DNA from: Bacteroidales bacterium UBA4345
Lineage (GTDB): Bacteria > Bacteroidota > Bacteroidia > Bacteroidales > Paludibacteraceae
Length of the DNA stretch: 36,103 bases
Direction: 5' to 3'
NCBI GenBank assembly: GCA_002396385.1
Contig: DGTD01000053.1
Location: 7,810 to 43,912, forward strand
The position numbers and the translations under genes were made by a program. Positions within the stretch are counted from its first letter, which is position 1. The number at the start of each line of letters is the position of its first letter. Of this stretch, positions 16,831 to 25,506 are shown one piece after another. The notes beneath the pieces were generated by a model. The model had not been told where the DNA came from and did not search any database. It saw only the letters and a program-made list of their open reading frames with translations.

Positions 16831-17997
16831 ACTCATAACCTCACACCAACCGTATGCTTTTTTGTAAGCCTCCTTATTCTGCGCAGGGACAATAACCTCG
16901 AGATTGTCGGCCCAGTGGAAAGTTTTAGGAAGACAGAACGGAGGTTGAACAGCCTTACAGTGAATGATCTGTAAAGAGGAACAGTCGCGGAAGACATACG
17001 AACCAAGGTTCGCAATAGTACTAGGAAGCGTTATTTCCTTCAAATCGTTACAGTCGCGAAAAGCCTCGTCATCAATAGAACGAATACCGAATCGGGTGAT
17101 AAATCCTGTAGAGATTTTGCTTTTCTGCCCTTCCGGCATAGTTATATTCCGCAAACACTTACAACCACGAAAAGCCTCTTTTTTGATTGTAGTGACGGTT
17201 TGTGGAATAGAAATTTCCTTTAAACTTCTACAATCTTCAAATGTCTTAATGTCTATTTCAGTGATGCCTTCCGGTATGGTTATAGAAGAAAGACTAGAGC
17301 AACCTTTAAACGCCCGTTTTGATATTCTTTTAACCGTAGAAGGAATAGAAATGCTTTCAAGTCCGGTGCAGTATTCAAAGGCTCCTTCTTTTATTTCCTC
17401 GAGTCCTTCGTGAAGAACGACTTTTTTGAGGTTGACACAATTCATAAAAGTTTCTTCTGGTAGAACTTTTACGCCTTTGGGGATCTCAATTTCAAGCAGG
17501 CTTGTACACTCTTCAAAAGCGCAATAGCCCAGTTCTTCTAGCTGTTCGGGGAGAATGACTTTTTCGAGGTTAGAACAGTCGGCAAAAGCTCTTGGACCGA
17601 ACCGGCGAAGTTTGTTGGGCATGACGATTTGTTTGAGACCACACCTCAAGAAAGCATATCCGCCAATGTTATTCAAACTGTCTGGCAGTTTTATATCTTC
17701 TAATTGGTTACAGTCTTCAAAACACTTTTCATCTATTAAAGTGACGCCTTCAGGTAAAACAAGTTTTTTCAGAGCCTTGCTTCCATAGAAGATATGGTTT
17801 AGGTCGGCAGTCATTCTTAGACCTTCCGTATTCCCTAAATCGATATACGCTAGTTTGTTTTGAGCTAAAGTGCCAAGGAATTGCCAGTCGGAAAAGTTAA
17901 TGTTACCAGATATTTGTACCGAGGTAACCTCTTTCCATTGTTCGGCAGACATAGCTTCAGACAATGAGCCTGCCTTTATGTTGTTGATATTTGTCAT
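16366..17997 (-). CDS. BspA-like LRR protein with C-terminal 27-residue tandem repeats, no export signal
   Basis: With the ATG at 17997 the protein is 543 residues and begins MTNINNIKAGSLSEAM; a TTG at 18042 would add 15 residues but lies beside a promoter-like sequence. There is no signal peptide. The cap module (AGSLSEAMSAEQW, VQISGNINFSDWQFLG, LAYIDLGNTEGL) is followed by about 12 LRR_5 repeats and a closing segment VIVPAQNKEAYKKAYGW. The last 150 residues are different: an Asp/Asn-rich array in which EVNPSxGAxF recurs every 27-28 residues (five good copies plus one degenerate copy), each followed by IxNL and an acidic stretch. The protein ends exactly on DEVNPSGGASF. It is 12 bases upstream of the NfeD-like gene. 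Confidence 0.8.
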   Translation of the reverse strand: MTNINNIKAGSLSEAMSAEQWKEVTSVQISGNINFSDWQFLGTLAQNKLAYIDLGNTEGLRMTADLNHIFYGSKALKKLVLPEGVTLIDEKCFEDCNQLEDIKLPDSLNNIGGYAFLRCGLKQIVMPNKLRRFGPRAFADCSNLEKVILPEQLEELGYCAFEECTSLLEIEIPKGVKVLPEETFMNCVNLKKVVLHEGLEEIKEGAFEYCTGLESISIPSTVKRISKRAFKGCSSLSSITIPEGITEIDIKTFEDCRSLKEISIPQTVTTIKKEAFRGCKCLRNITMPEGQKSKISTGFITRFGIRSIDDEAFRDCNDLKEITLPSTIANLGSYVFRDCSSLQIIHCKAVQPPFCLPKTFHWADNLEVIVPAQNKEAYKKAYGWCEVMSERVDEDEVNPSVTDLQNTMLAKAKINNLGSEIDSEEVNPSNGASFGDSCYKISNLDANTDCDEVNPSTGATFGGSSIKINNLYADSNDCDEVNPSGGASFSQSNSKINHLDVDDDNEDVNPSGGASFSNADNNIRNLNLDGDDDEVNPSGGASF

Positions 17998-18042
17998 AAA
18001 TCTATATTTTGATGTGTCGTAGTCTTTCTGTAAAGATAACAA

Positions 18043-18313
18043 AGTATTGTAAGATAAGAAAGAAACAGGTTATGTTAAATAACACATTTCAGTCTGAAAC
18101 ACGAGAAGTAGTCATTTGTACTCTTTGGCAAATTTGAAAGATTTTTCTTTTGAGAAGATTCGTTTGTCTTTTCTTGAAAACTAATATAATAGAACACTTC
18201 TATGCAAAAGAACATTTTTGTATAAAAGTAATTATCAGTAGATAGCCTTATCTTTTTCGATTAAGTATAAAAAAATAGTCTCATGCTTTGTGACACAACG
18301 GACATCAAAACAT
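18043..18313 (-). other. AT-rich gap with a weak terminator-like hairpin
   Basis: This 271-base gap between two LRR genes holds no ORF I can support. At 18268-18296 the minus strand has GTGTCA / TGAGAC (one mismatch) followed by ATTTTTTT, a possible weak terminator for the LRR operon ending at 18314. A promoter-like ATACTTTG lies at 18047-18040, one base short of the consensus spacing, in front of the repeat-tailed LRR gene. Confidence 0.35.
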
Positions 18314-19276
18314 TTATTCTATAACTTTATAGGCACTTTGTGGCAAATCGACAGATTTCAGACTGTGACAGTTTGCGAATACGTTATCCTCAATTCCGGT
18401 TATTCCATTCTCAATGTTAACATCCGTTAGTTTGTGACATTCTGTAAAAGCCCTTTCGCCCAGGCGGATGATACTGCCTGGTAAATTTACAGTTGTTAAC
18501 AGAGTGTTATGTGAAAAAGCGAGTTTGCCAATTTTTTTAACCCCATGCGGAACATTAAGGCGCTTGATTTGAGTGTTTAGAAATGCATTGTCTCCAATTT
18601 CTTCCAATGAGTCGGGAAAAACAATATCTTGTAGTTCCGTACAATCTTGAAAAGCGGCGTTTGCAATAACCTTTACACCATTAGGGACGGAATAAGAAGA
18701 TTCTGGTTTGTGGCTTGGGTATTTTAACAGGGTAGTACCATCGTTAGAAAACAGGATATTGTCAATAGACTTGAACATTTTGTTGTTTTCATCTACCCTG
18801 ATTGATTCCAGATTTTTGCAAGCTAAAGCCCAATTGCCAATAAACTTGACGTTTTTTGTGATTTTAAATTCAATAAGCGAATAGCAGGCGAAAAAAGCGC
18901 TTTTGCTTATAGTTTGCAGACTATCTGGCACCACAATTTCATTAAGACACCTGCATGACTCGAAAGCTGATTCGCCAATTCTAAGAAGTCCATTGGGCAG
19001 AATCACCTTTTCCAGACAGTCGCAACCATGGAACTGGTTGTTGTTGATTTCAAGTATTTCAGAAGCACCTCCGATGTTTAAAACTCTTAAAGCACCATTA
19101 TCCTTAGCAATCCGAACAAGCCTGTCTATGTCTTTTTTGCAGACAGGTCCGATAACGGTTAATTCGGTAATGTCGTTCAAAGCAAAGTCTTTGTATGAAA
19201 GTAGGTCGCCAGGCCTTTTGGTCTTTATGACCTTTTTAGTTTTAAATTTTAGAATTATGCTTTTGAATAGTCCCAT
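18314..19276 (-). CDS. BspA-like LRR protein with basic amphipathic N-terminus, no signal peptide
   Basis: This 320-residue protein begins MGLFKSIILKFKTKKVIKTK, a short amphipathic basic helix rather than a signal peptide. The cap module follows (RPGDLLSYKDF, LTVIGPVCKKDIDRLV, LRVLNIGGASEI). About nine LRR_5 repeats come next, with one BspA-type insert (NNKMFKSIDNILFSNDGTTL ... LKYPSHK). It ends abruptly, DLPQSAYKVIE, without the VYVP...W closing motif found in most paralogues here, so it may be C-terminally shortened. It is the last gene of a four-gene LRR operon and starts 4 bases after the lipoprotein gene. Predicted location: cytoplasm, perhaps on the inner face of the membrane. Confidence 0.76.
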   Translation of the reverse strand: MGLFKSIILKFKTKKVIKTKRPGDLLSYKDFALNDITELTVIGPVCKKDIDRLVRIAKDNGALRVLNIGGASEILEINNNQFHGCDCLEKVILPNGLLRIGESAFESCRCLNEIVVPDSLQTISKSAFFACYSLIEFKITKNVKFIGNWALACKNLESIRVDENNKMFKSIDNILFSNDGTTLLKYPSHKPESSYSVPNGVKVIANAAFQDCTELQDIVFPDSLEEIGDNAFLNTQIKRLNVPHGVKKIGKLAFSHNTLLTTVNLPGSIIRLGERAFTECHKLTDVNIENGITGIEDNVFANCHSLKSVDLPQSAYKVIE

Positions 19277-19280
19277 GGTC

Positions 19281-20009
19281 TTAGTGTTTTTTCCAATTGG
19301 TGTCGGAAAAGAAAATAGATTCCTTTACACCAATTATATTGTTTATTTTATTCCAGCCTGCCGCTTTTTTATATAGTTCAACGCAACCCTTGGGTACATA
19401 AAGGCAGGCGTCGGAAGGGATATCAGCAAAACACCGGCTGTTGCATTGTGGAGGAATTGTTGCTTCACAAAAGACGTATTTCAAATTGGAACAACCGCAG
19501 AATGCACCGTCTTTAATAATGTCAATAGATGCAGGCAAAGCAATTTGTGTGAGAGAAGAGCAGTTTTTGAATGCGTTTTCCTCAATGATAATACATTCGT
19601 CAGGAAGTTTGACGTTTGAGAGACTTGTGCATCCGCTAAACATGTGGTGTGGTATACTTAACATGCTTAGTTTGGGCAAATAAACCGTTTTAATAAAGGT
19701 ACATCCCGCAAAGGCATGGTGTGGCATCTTTATATCGCAGTTCGAGAGGTCTAACTGAGTTAGAATGTCAGAACTGGTGGCCAATTCAATCAAATAATCG
19801 GTGTCTGCTTGTGTTATAGTTCCATTTATGCGTATGTCAGTCGCATCATTTCCTTTGTTTTGCAGCGATTGTTTTAAATCGCCGGGATTGACGGCCGTCA
19901 ATTCCAAGTATTTATAACCATTGCAACTATGTAGAGAAAAAAAGGCGAATGCGGCGAAAGATAAAACTTTCGTCGCATTTAAAATATATTTTTCTCTATG
20001 GTTCCACAT
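19281..20009 (-). CDS. BspA-like LRR lipoprotein, short
   Basis: The start is set at the ATG at 20009 (MWNHREKYILN), giving 242 residues and a 1-base gap to the gene upstream; an upstream TTG would overlap it. The N-terminal region has a hydrophobic stretch VLSFAAFAFFSLHSC-NG with a lipobox-like SLHSC, so the protein is probably lipid-anchored after export, although the 15-residue charged lead is long. The cap module is VNPGDLKQSL, IRINGTITQADTDYLIEL, LTQLDLSNCDI. About four repeats follow, then CLYVPKGCVELYKKAAGWNKI. It lies between genes whose products have no export signal, so one operon feeds both sides of the membrane. Confidence 0.75.
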   Translation of the reverse strand: MWNHREKYILNATKVLSFAAFAFFSLHSCNGYKYLELTAVNPGDLKQSLQNKGNDATDIRINGTITQADTDYLIELATSSDILTQLDLSNCDIKMPHHAFAGCTFIKTVYLPKLSMLSIPHHMFSGCTSLSNVKLPDECIIIEENAFKNCSSLTQIALPASIDIIKDGAFCGCSNLKYVFCEATIPPQCNSRCFADIPSDACLYVPKGCVELYKKAAGWNKINNIIGVKESIFFSDTNWKKH

Positions 20010-20010
20010 T

Positions 20011-20919
20011 TTATTTGCCAAAAAGATTCTTTAAGTTTTTCCAACCATCAGTCTGCCTATAGGTTTCAATGGCCATGAGCGGCACATAAACGTTGAGGTG
20101 CTGCATTTCAAACTCGTCAGGTGTGAAAACGGGAGGTTCGATACCTGATAGTGTGAGAGCATGTAAAGACTCGCATTTGTTGAAAGCGTTCGCCTTTATT
20201 TCTTTTAGAGTGGAAGGTAGTTCAATGGTTTGTAGAGTAGTGCAACTGCCAAATGCAAATTCGTTAATTGAAGTTATACCTTCGGGCAGTACAATGTTCT
20301 TCAAGTTGTCGCACATGAAGAAAGCATAATCGCCAATGGTTTTTACTTTTTCGGGGAAGACGTAGGTTTTGTCTTTTTTTCCCGCAGGATATTTAATGAG
20401 TTTTGAAAAATCTTTGCTGAAAATGACACCATTGTCGGTGCTAAAGAATTTATTAGACGCTTGAATTTTGAATTCTTCGAGTTTTGTACAACCACCGAAA
20501 GTCTGAGACCCTAATTTTTTCAAATTCTTTGGTAGTGTGATGTAGGGGAGCGCAGAGCAACCATTGAACGAGAAATTTTCAATGGCTTCAATGTCGCTGG
20601 TAAGTGAAATAGAGGTTAGTTTGTCGCACATGCAGAACGCACCCCAACCAAGTTGTTTGACAGAACTGTTGAGTTTGGCAGAATTAAGCACCCCACCCTC
20701 TTCAAACGAATTCCGGTCAATGGCATAAATGCCAGAAGCATAACTTAAATCTATTCCTTTAATGAATCCGTTACGTCCGGTAGCTTGCTTAATGAATTTC
20801 ATGTCGCCATCGTTCATTCTGCCAACAACTTTCAAGTCAGCGTTTTGAAATTCTTTTTTTCTCTCAATGACTTGTTTCCTTAAAGAGCCTGGTTCTGATA
20901 ATTCTATTTCTATCTTCAT
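20011..20919 (-). CDS. BspA-like LRR protein without export signal
   Basis: The ATG at 20919 gives 302 residues starting MKIEIELSEPGSLRKQVIER; the TTG two codons upstream is less likely. No signal peptide or membrane segment is present. The protein starts directly in the cap module (EPGSLRKQV, LKVVGRMNDGDMKFIK, IKGIDLSYASGI). Then come about seven LRR_5 repeats, one insert (NKFFSTDNGVIFSKDFSK ... KYPAGKK) and the closing motif VYVPLMAIETYRQTDGW. Second gene of the LRR operon; there are only a few bases to the neighbour on either side. Its role is unknown; the fold and copy number suggest protein-protein recognition inside the cell. Confidence 0.76.
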   Translation of the reverse strand: MKIEIELSEPGSLRKQVIERKKEFQNADLKVVGRMNDGDMKFIKQATGRNGFIKGIDLSYASGIYAIDRNSFEEGGVLNSAKLNSSVKQLGWGAFCMCDKLTSISLTSDIEAIENFSFNGCSALPYITLPKNLKKLGSQTFGGCTKLEEFKIQASNKFFSTDNGVIFSKDFSKLIKYPAGKKDKTYVFPEKVKTIGDYAFFMCDNLKNIVLPEGITSINEFAFGSCTTLQTIELPSTLKEIKANAFNKCESLHALTLSGIEPPVFTPDEFEMQHLNVYVPLMAIETYRQTDGWKNLKNLFGK

Positions 20920-20926
20920 AATCAAC

Positions 20927-22036
20927 TTATTTGCTTGTTATTGTACCTTCGAAAATGTTTTTACCCACATACTCGACGTATGAAGGGAGAACAAAGGCTT
21001 TAAGGGCAGAACAACCGGCAAAAGCCTCATCGCCAATTTTAAGTAACGAGGTAGGAATGTTAACCTCGTTAAGTTTTGTGCAGGCATAGAAGACCCTATT
21101 CCCGATATTGGTAGTGCCGTTGCTCATTTTTACACGTAGCAGGCTGCTGCAGTTGCAGAAAGCCTCGTTGCCGATTTTCTCAACGCTTGAAGGTATATCG
21201 ATTGCTTCTATTTTGTCGCAATTCATAAATGCCTTGTCTCCAATGATATTGACATTGCCAGAAATGTTGACCTTGGCAAGCGATTTGCAGCCATAGAACG
21301 CCTCCTCAACGATTTTAGCAACCCCGTTTGGAATAGTGTAATCGGTGATTGCGTTATCGTTGGCAAATTTAACAAGCGCGCTACCGTTTCTGCTGAATAA
21401 AACGTTGTCAACAGCTATGTAACTAGGATTGTGTGGTTCAACAATAATCCTTTTCAAGCATTTACAGTTAAAGGAACCAGTCCCGATGCTTTCAACACGA
21501 CTAGGAATGACAAATTCTTCAATAAGGTCATCGCCCGAGAAAACGTCCTTTCCCAAGCGGTAGAGGCTTTTGGGTAGAATGACGGAAGCTAGGTGCGGAC
21601 AATTGGCAAACGCTTCTTCAAAAATGCGTTCAAGTCCTTCTGGAAGGTAAACTTCTTGAAGGTTTGAACAAGCTTTGAACGCTCTGTTCTTTATGCTGAT
21701 GATGCCATTCGGAAGAATAACCTTACGTAAGGAATCACACTTTGACAAAGCATCTTCAGGTACATCCTCAAGTCCTATTAGACCAGACAAATCAATGTTT
21801 GCCAAATTCTCATATTTCTCACAGATGTTTTTAATAAATCGGAATAACTCAGGACCTTTGCCAGATCTGGCAGGACCGAGTACCACCAAGTCGGTGATAA
21901 TTTTCTGTTCTTTCTTAGAAAGGAGCTTGTCGACAGGAGAGTAGATGTCGATTGTAATGACTTTTTTTGATTGAACCGCCTTCTTATTTCTATTAAATAG
22001 ATTCCTAAAGATTTGTAGTATTCCCATTTGAGACAT
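20927..22036 (-). CDS. BspA-like LRR protein, first gene of a four-gene LRR operon
   Basis: The promoter at 22052-22059 excludes the more distal TTG at 22054; ATG at 22036 (MSQMGILQIF) or 22027 (MGILQIFRNLFNRNKK) is the start. The N-terminus is a basic amphipathic helix like that of the protein at 18314, not a signal peptide. A variant cap module follows (YSPVDKLLSKKE, LVVLGPARSGKGPELFRFI, LANIDLSGLIGL), then about 11 LRR_5 repeats with one insert (NPSYIAVDNVLFSRNGSALV). It ends GKNIFEGTITSK, without the VYVP...W closing motif. Predicted cytoplasmic or membrane-peripheral. Confidence 0.77.
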   Translation of the reverse strand: MSQMGILQIFRNLFNRNKKAVQSKKVITIDIYSPVDKLLSKKEQKIITDLVVLGPARSGKGPELFRFIKNICEKYENLANIDLSGLIGLEDVPEDALSKCDSLRKVILPNGIISIKNRAFKACSNLQEVYLPEGLERIFEEAFANCPHLASVILPKSLYRLGKDVFSGDDLIEEFVIPSRVESIGTGSFNCKCLKRIIVEPHNPSYIAVDNVLFSRNGSALVKFANDNAITDYTIPNGVAKIVEEAFYGCKSLAKVNISGNVNIIGDKAFMNCDKIEAIDIPSSVEKIGNEAFCNCSSLLRVKMSNGTTNIGNRVFYACTKLNEVNIPTSLLKIGDEAFAGCSALKAFVLPSYVEYVGKNIFEGTITSK

Positions 22037-22051
22037 ATTTTCTATTTTACA

Positions 22052-22059
22052 CAAAGATA
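22052..22059 (-). promoter_or_regulatory. promoter -7 box of the four-gene LRR operon
   Basis: The minus strand reads TATCTTTG at 22059-22052, an exact TAnnTTTG. The expected start near 22045 leaves about 9-18 bases to the ATG at 22036 or 22027. The intergenic region to valS (22060-22164) is shared by divergent promoters. Confidence 0.6.
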
Positions 22060-22140
22060 CGAATTATCTGTTCTAGACCCGTTCTTTGTCTGTAGTTTTT
22101 TACGAATTCGTACGAATTAATCTGGTTTGGATGATAATGT

Positions 22141-22172
22141 TTTGTGAAACCCGAATTTCATTTGTATTTTTG
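22141..22172 (+). promoter_or_regulatory. valS-ndk promoter
   Basis: TTTG at 22141-22144 and TATTTTTG at 22165-22172 are separated by 20 bases, a full match to the Bacteroidota -33/-7 pattern. The expected leader is about 24 bases. That leaves no room for a T-box or leader-peptide attenuator upstream of valS. Confidence 0.8.
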
Positions 22173-22201
22173 CGTTTTAAAACGAAAAAAAATAAACAAG
22201 A

Positions 22202-24898
22202 ATGGAATTAGCAAGTAAATACAATCCGTCCGAAGTGGAGGATAAATGGTATCAGTACTGGCTTAAAAATGGCTTTTTCAAGTCAAAGCCAGATGGAAGA
22301 AAACCTTATACAGTTGTCATTCCTCCGCCAAATGTGACGGGAGTCCTTCATATGGGACATATGCTTAATAATACCATTCAGGATATCTTAGTGCGTCGTG
22401 CCCGTATGCAGGGATTTAACGCATGTTGGGTGCCAGGTACAGACCACGCCTCAATTGCAACGGAGGCTAAGGTTGTAAACAAGCTTGCTAGTGAGGGTAT
22501 AAAGAAGAAAGACCTTACCCGCGAACAGTTCCTTGAGCATGCTTGGGACTGGACTAGAAAACACGGAGGCATCATCCTAGAACAGTTGAAGAAGCTTGGT
22601 GCTTCATGTGATTGGGACCGCACTGCTTTCACCATGGATGATAAACGCTCGGAATCGGTTCTTAAGGTTTTCGTTGACCTTTATGAAAAGGGCTTGATTT
22701 ATCGCGGTCTTCGCATGGTTAACTGGGATCCTAAAGCTCAGACTGTGCTTTCAACTGAAGAGGTTATTTACCGTGATGAGAAGAGCAAACTTTTCTACTT
22801 GAAATACTATGTGCAGGATAGTGAGGCTGTTAAACTTACCGGTGAAGAGGGTGAAGTTTTCCACAAAGATGAGAAAGGCTACTATGCAGTAGTTGCTACA
22901 ACACGTCCTGAAACTATCATGGGTGATACTGCAATGTGTATCAATCCAAAGGATCCAAAGAACCAGTGGTTGAAGGGTCACAAGGTGATTGTTCCATTGG
23001 TTGGCAGAGTAATTCCTGTTATTGAAGACCGTTATGTAGATGTTGAGTTCGGTACCGGATGTTTGAAGGTTACTCCTGCTCACGATGTAAACGACTATGC
23101 ACTCGGCAAGACACATGGCCTTGAAACTATCGACATTTTCAATGCAGACGGTACTATCTCAGAAGCAGCTGGAATGTATGTCGGACAGGATCGTTTCGAT
23201 GTTCGTAAGCAGATTGCAATAGATCTTGACAACGCAGGTTTGCTTGAAAAGGTTGAGGATTACAATAATAAGGTTGGTTATTCAGAGCGTAACCAAGATA
23301 CAGCAGTTGAACCACGTCTTTGCAAGCAGTGGTTCCTTTCAATGCAGCACTTCGCAGACATCGCTCTTCCGCCTGTTGTAAACGGTGAGTTGAAATTCTA
23401 TCCTTCTAAATATGTAACTACATATAAGAATTGGTTGGAGAACATTCAGGATTGGTGTATCTCTCGTCAGTTGTGGTGGGGGCATAGAATACCTGCTTAT
23501 TTCTTACCAACAGAAGAAGGTGCAGAAGAAAAATTCGTTGTAGCTCTTACCGTAGAGGATGCTTTGGCAAAGGCTAAGAAGATTGCTGGTTACGAAAATA
23601 TTACAGCAGATCAACTTGTTCGGGACGAGGATGCTCTTGATACATGGTTCTCTTCTTGGTTGTGGCCAATCTCGTTGTTCGATGGCATTAACAATCCTGG
23701 TAACGAGGAAATCAATTATTATTATCCGACAAGTGACTTGGTTACAGGTCCGGATATCATCTTCTTCTGGGTTGCACGTATGATTATGGCTGGTTATGAA
23801 TACCAGGGCAAGATGCCTTTCCGCAACGTATATTTCACTGGTATTGTACGTGACAAGATTGGTCGTAAGATGTCAAAGAGTTTGGGTAACTCACCAGACC
23901 CATTAGACTTGATTGCTACATACGGTGCCGACGGTGTCCGTATGGGTATGATGCTTTCTGCGCCTGCCGGTAACGATATCTTGTTCGATGACGCGCTTTG
24001 CGAACAGGGACGTAACTTCAATAACAAGATTTGGAACGCATTCCGTTTGGTTAAGGGATGGGATGTTGACGATAAACTGGCACAGCCTGAAACTGCTAAA
24101 CTTGCAATTAAGTGGTTTGGTGAACAGTTGAACAAGACTATCATTGAAATTGACGACTGCTTCAGCAAGTATCGTCTTAGCGAGGCTTTGATGGCTGTTT
24201 ACAAATTGTTCAGAGACGAATTCTCTGCATGGTATTTGGAAATGGTTAAACCTGAGTACCAGCACCCAATCGACGCTGCTACTTTGAACGCAACACTCGG
24301 CTTCTTCGAATCGTTGTTGAAGTTGTTGCACCCATTCATGCCGTTCATTACCGAAGAGCTTTACCAGGCAATCAGCGACAGAGACGCAACCGACTCTATT
24401 ATGGTAGCACAGCAGCCTAAAGCCTCTTCTTTCGATGAAACCGTTATCTCTAAGATGGAAGTGACGAAAGAACTTATTGCCGGTGTTCGTAATTTGAGAG
24501 CTGAAAAGGGTATTAGCCCTCGTAAGGAGTTTGAGCTCTTCTATAACGGAAATCTCGATTGCAGCAATAACGCTTTGATTCAGAAATTGGCTAATATTAC
24601 ATCGATAAAAGCGTCAGAAAACAATATAGATGGCGCTACCGCATCGTTTATGGTTGGAACTGTTGAATGTATTGTTCCGCTTGGCGATACCATTGATGTA
24701 GAGGCTGAAGTTAAGAAGATTGAGGCTGACATCAAGTATTACGAAGGTTTCTTGATTTCTGTAGAGAAGAAGTTGGGCAATGAGAAGTTTGTGGCTCACG
24801 CTAAACCAGAAGTTGTAGAAGTTGAACGAAAGAAAAAGGCAGACGCTGAATCAAAGTTGGCAACATTAAAGGCAAATCTTGCCGCATTAAAGAAATAA
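22202..24898 (+). CDS. valS: valyl-tRNA synthetase
   Basis: This 898-residue class Ia synthetase charges tRNA-Val. The catalytic Rossmann fold carries the HIGH variant in [12 protein letters not shown] (about 50) and the KMSKS loop in [14 protein letters not shown] (about 555). Between them is the editing domain that clears Thr-tRNA(Val), containing [14 protein letters not shown] and [19 protein letters not shown]. The segment [16 protein letters not shown] is diagnostic. The C-terminal 70 residues form the tRNA-binding coiled-coil arm ([19 protein letters not shown] ... [14 protein letters not shown]). The length is normal and all key motifs are intact. Transcribed from the strong promoter at 22141-22172, divergently from the LRR operon, and coupled to ndk one base downstream. 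Confidence 0.97.
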   Translation: MELASKYNPSEVEDKWYQYWLKNGFFKSKPDGRKPYTVVIPPPNVTGVLHMGHMLNNTIQDILVRRARMQGFNACWVPGTDHASIATEAKVVNKLASEGIKKKDLTREQFLEHAWDWTRKHGGIILEQLKKLGASCDWDRTAFTMDDKRSESVLKVFVDLYEKGLIYRGLRMVNWDPKAQTVLSTEEVIYRDEKSKLFYLKYYVQDSEAVKLTGEEGEVFHKDEKGYYAVVATTRPETIMGDTAMCINPKDPKNQWLKGHKVIVPLVGRVIPVIEDRYVDVEFGTGCLKVTPAHDVNDYALGKTHGLETIDIFNADGTISEAAGMYVGQDRFDVRKQIAIDLDNAGLLEKVEDYNNKVGYSERNQDTAVEPRLCKQWFLSMQHFADIALPPVVNGELKFYPSKYVTTYKNWLENIQDWCISRQLWWGHRIPAYFLPTEEGAEEKFVVALTVEDALAKAKKIAGYENITADQLVRDEDALDTWFSSWLWPISLFDGINNPGNEEINYYYPTSDLVTGPDIIFFWVARMIMAGYEYQGKMPFRNVYFTGIVRDKIGRKMSKSLGNSPDPLDLIATYGADGVRMGMMLSAPAGNDILFDDALCEQGRNFNNKIWNAFRLVKGWDVDDKLAQPETAKLAIKWFGEQLNKTIIEIDDCFSKYRLSEALMAVYKLFRDEFSAWYLEMVKPEYQHPIDAATLNATLGFFESLLKLLHPFMPFITEELYQAISDRDATDSIMVAQQPKASSFDETVISKMEVTKELIAGVRNLRAEKGISPRKEFELFYNGNLDCSNNALIQKLANITSIKASENNIDGATASFMVGTVECIVPLGDTIDVEAEVKKIEADIKYYEGFLISVEKKLGNEKFVAHAKPEVVEVERKKKADAESKLATLKANLAALKK

Positions 24899-24899
24899 A

Positions 24900-25361
24900 A
24901 TGGAAAAGACTTTAGTTATTTTGAAGCCAAGCTGCTTGATGCGTGGCTTAGTCGGTGAGGTTACCCGTCGCTTTGAACAGAAAGGTTTGAGATTGGCTGG
25001 AATGAAGATGTGCCAGTTGACCGACGAACAGCTTTCTGAACACTACGGACAGCACAAGGGTAAACCTTTCTTCCAACAGTTGAAAGATGCCATGATGGTT
25101 ACTCCGGTTATTGTATGCTGCTACGAAGGTGTTGACGCTGTTGAGGTGGTAAGAAACCTTGCTGGCGTTACAAACGGACGTAAGGCTGCTCTGGGTACTA
25201 TAAGGGGCGATTATTGTATGAGTTTTCAGGAGAATATCGTTCATACGAGCGATTCCATCGAAAATGCGAAAATTGAATTGGAGAGATTTTTTAATCCAGG
25301 CGAGTTATTCGACTACAAGATGCCTCTGTTAGACTATCTGTATGCGGCAGATGAATTGTAA
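24900..25361 (+). CDS. ndk: nucleoside diphosphate kinase
   Basis: This 153-residue enzyme transfers the gamma-phosphate of ATP to NDPs through a phospho-histidine. The P-loop-like N-terminus (LVILKPSCLMRGLVGEV) and the substrate-binding GTIRGDYC are present. The active-site histidine is H115 in NIVHTSDSIENA, where the family usually has NxVHGSDS; the Gly to Thr exchange next to the histidine is a small deviation that need not abolish activity. C-terminal segment ELFDYKMPLLDYLYAADEL is the longer form found in many Bacteroidota. It starts 1 base after valS and ends at the terminator 25379-25408, so valS-ndk is a two-gene operon. Confidence 0.94.
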   Translation: MEKTLVILKPSCLMRGLVGEVTRRFEQKGLRLAGMKMCQLTDEQLSEHYGQHKGKPFFQQLKDAMMVTPVIVCCYEGVDAVEVVRNLAGVTNGRKAALGTIRGDYCMSFQENIVHTSDSIENAKIELERFFNPGELFDYKMPLLDYLYAADEL

Positions 25362-25378
25362 ATAAATATGATATTAAT

Positions 25379-25408
25379 AAAAAGCCTCCCTTTTTGGGAG
25401 GCTTTTTT
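25379..25408 (+). terminator. intrinsic terminator after ndk
   Basis: AAGCCTCCC / GGGAGGCTT stem (25382-25402) with a short T loop, followed by a run of T on the plus strand. It lies about 20 bases past the ndk stop. An A-tract on the left side could also let it work on the other strand, but no gene there needs it. Confidence 0.88.
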
Positions 25409-25481
25409 GTTTTCTATGTAGCATATTTTAAAGAATTACTTGTGCCTGATTGTCATAAAAGTGGCTGGATTCCCGTAATTT

Positions 25482-25489
25482 TATGTTTG
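25482..25489 (+). promoter_or_regulatory. vsr promoter -7 box
   Basis: TATGTTTG at 25482-25489 matches TAnnTTTG exactly. It overlaps the upstream in-frame ATG at 25483, which therefore cannot be in the mRNA if this box is used. The next ATG, 25507, then has a leader of about 10 bases. No good -33 element is seen. Confidence 0.5.
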
Positions 25490-25506
25490 CAAATAGTAAA
25501 CAGAGT

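Noticed and set aside
22141..22201. T-box or peptide attenuator in front of valS
   Set aside because: The promoter lies only about 30 bases from the ATG, leaving no room for a leader structure.
24900..25361. Inactive nucleoside diphosphate kinase because of NIVHTSDS
   Set aside because: The catalytic histidine, the substrate-binding Arg/Lys residues and the length are all intact; one Gly-to-Thr change beside the histidine is not evidence for loss of function.
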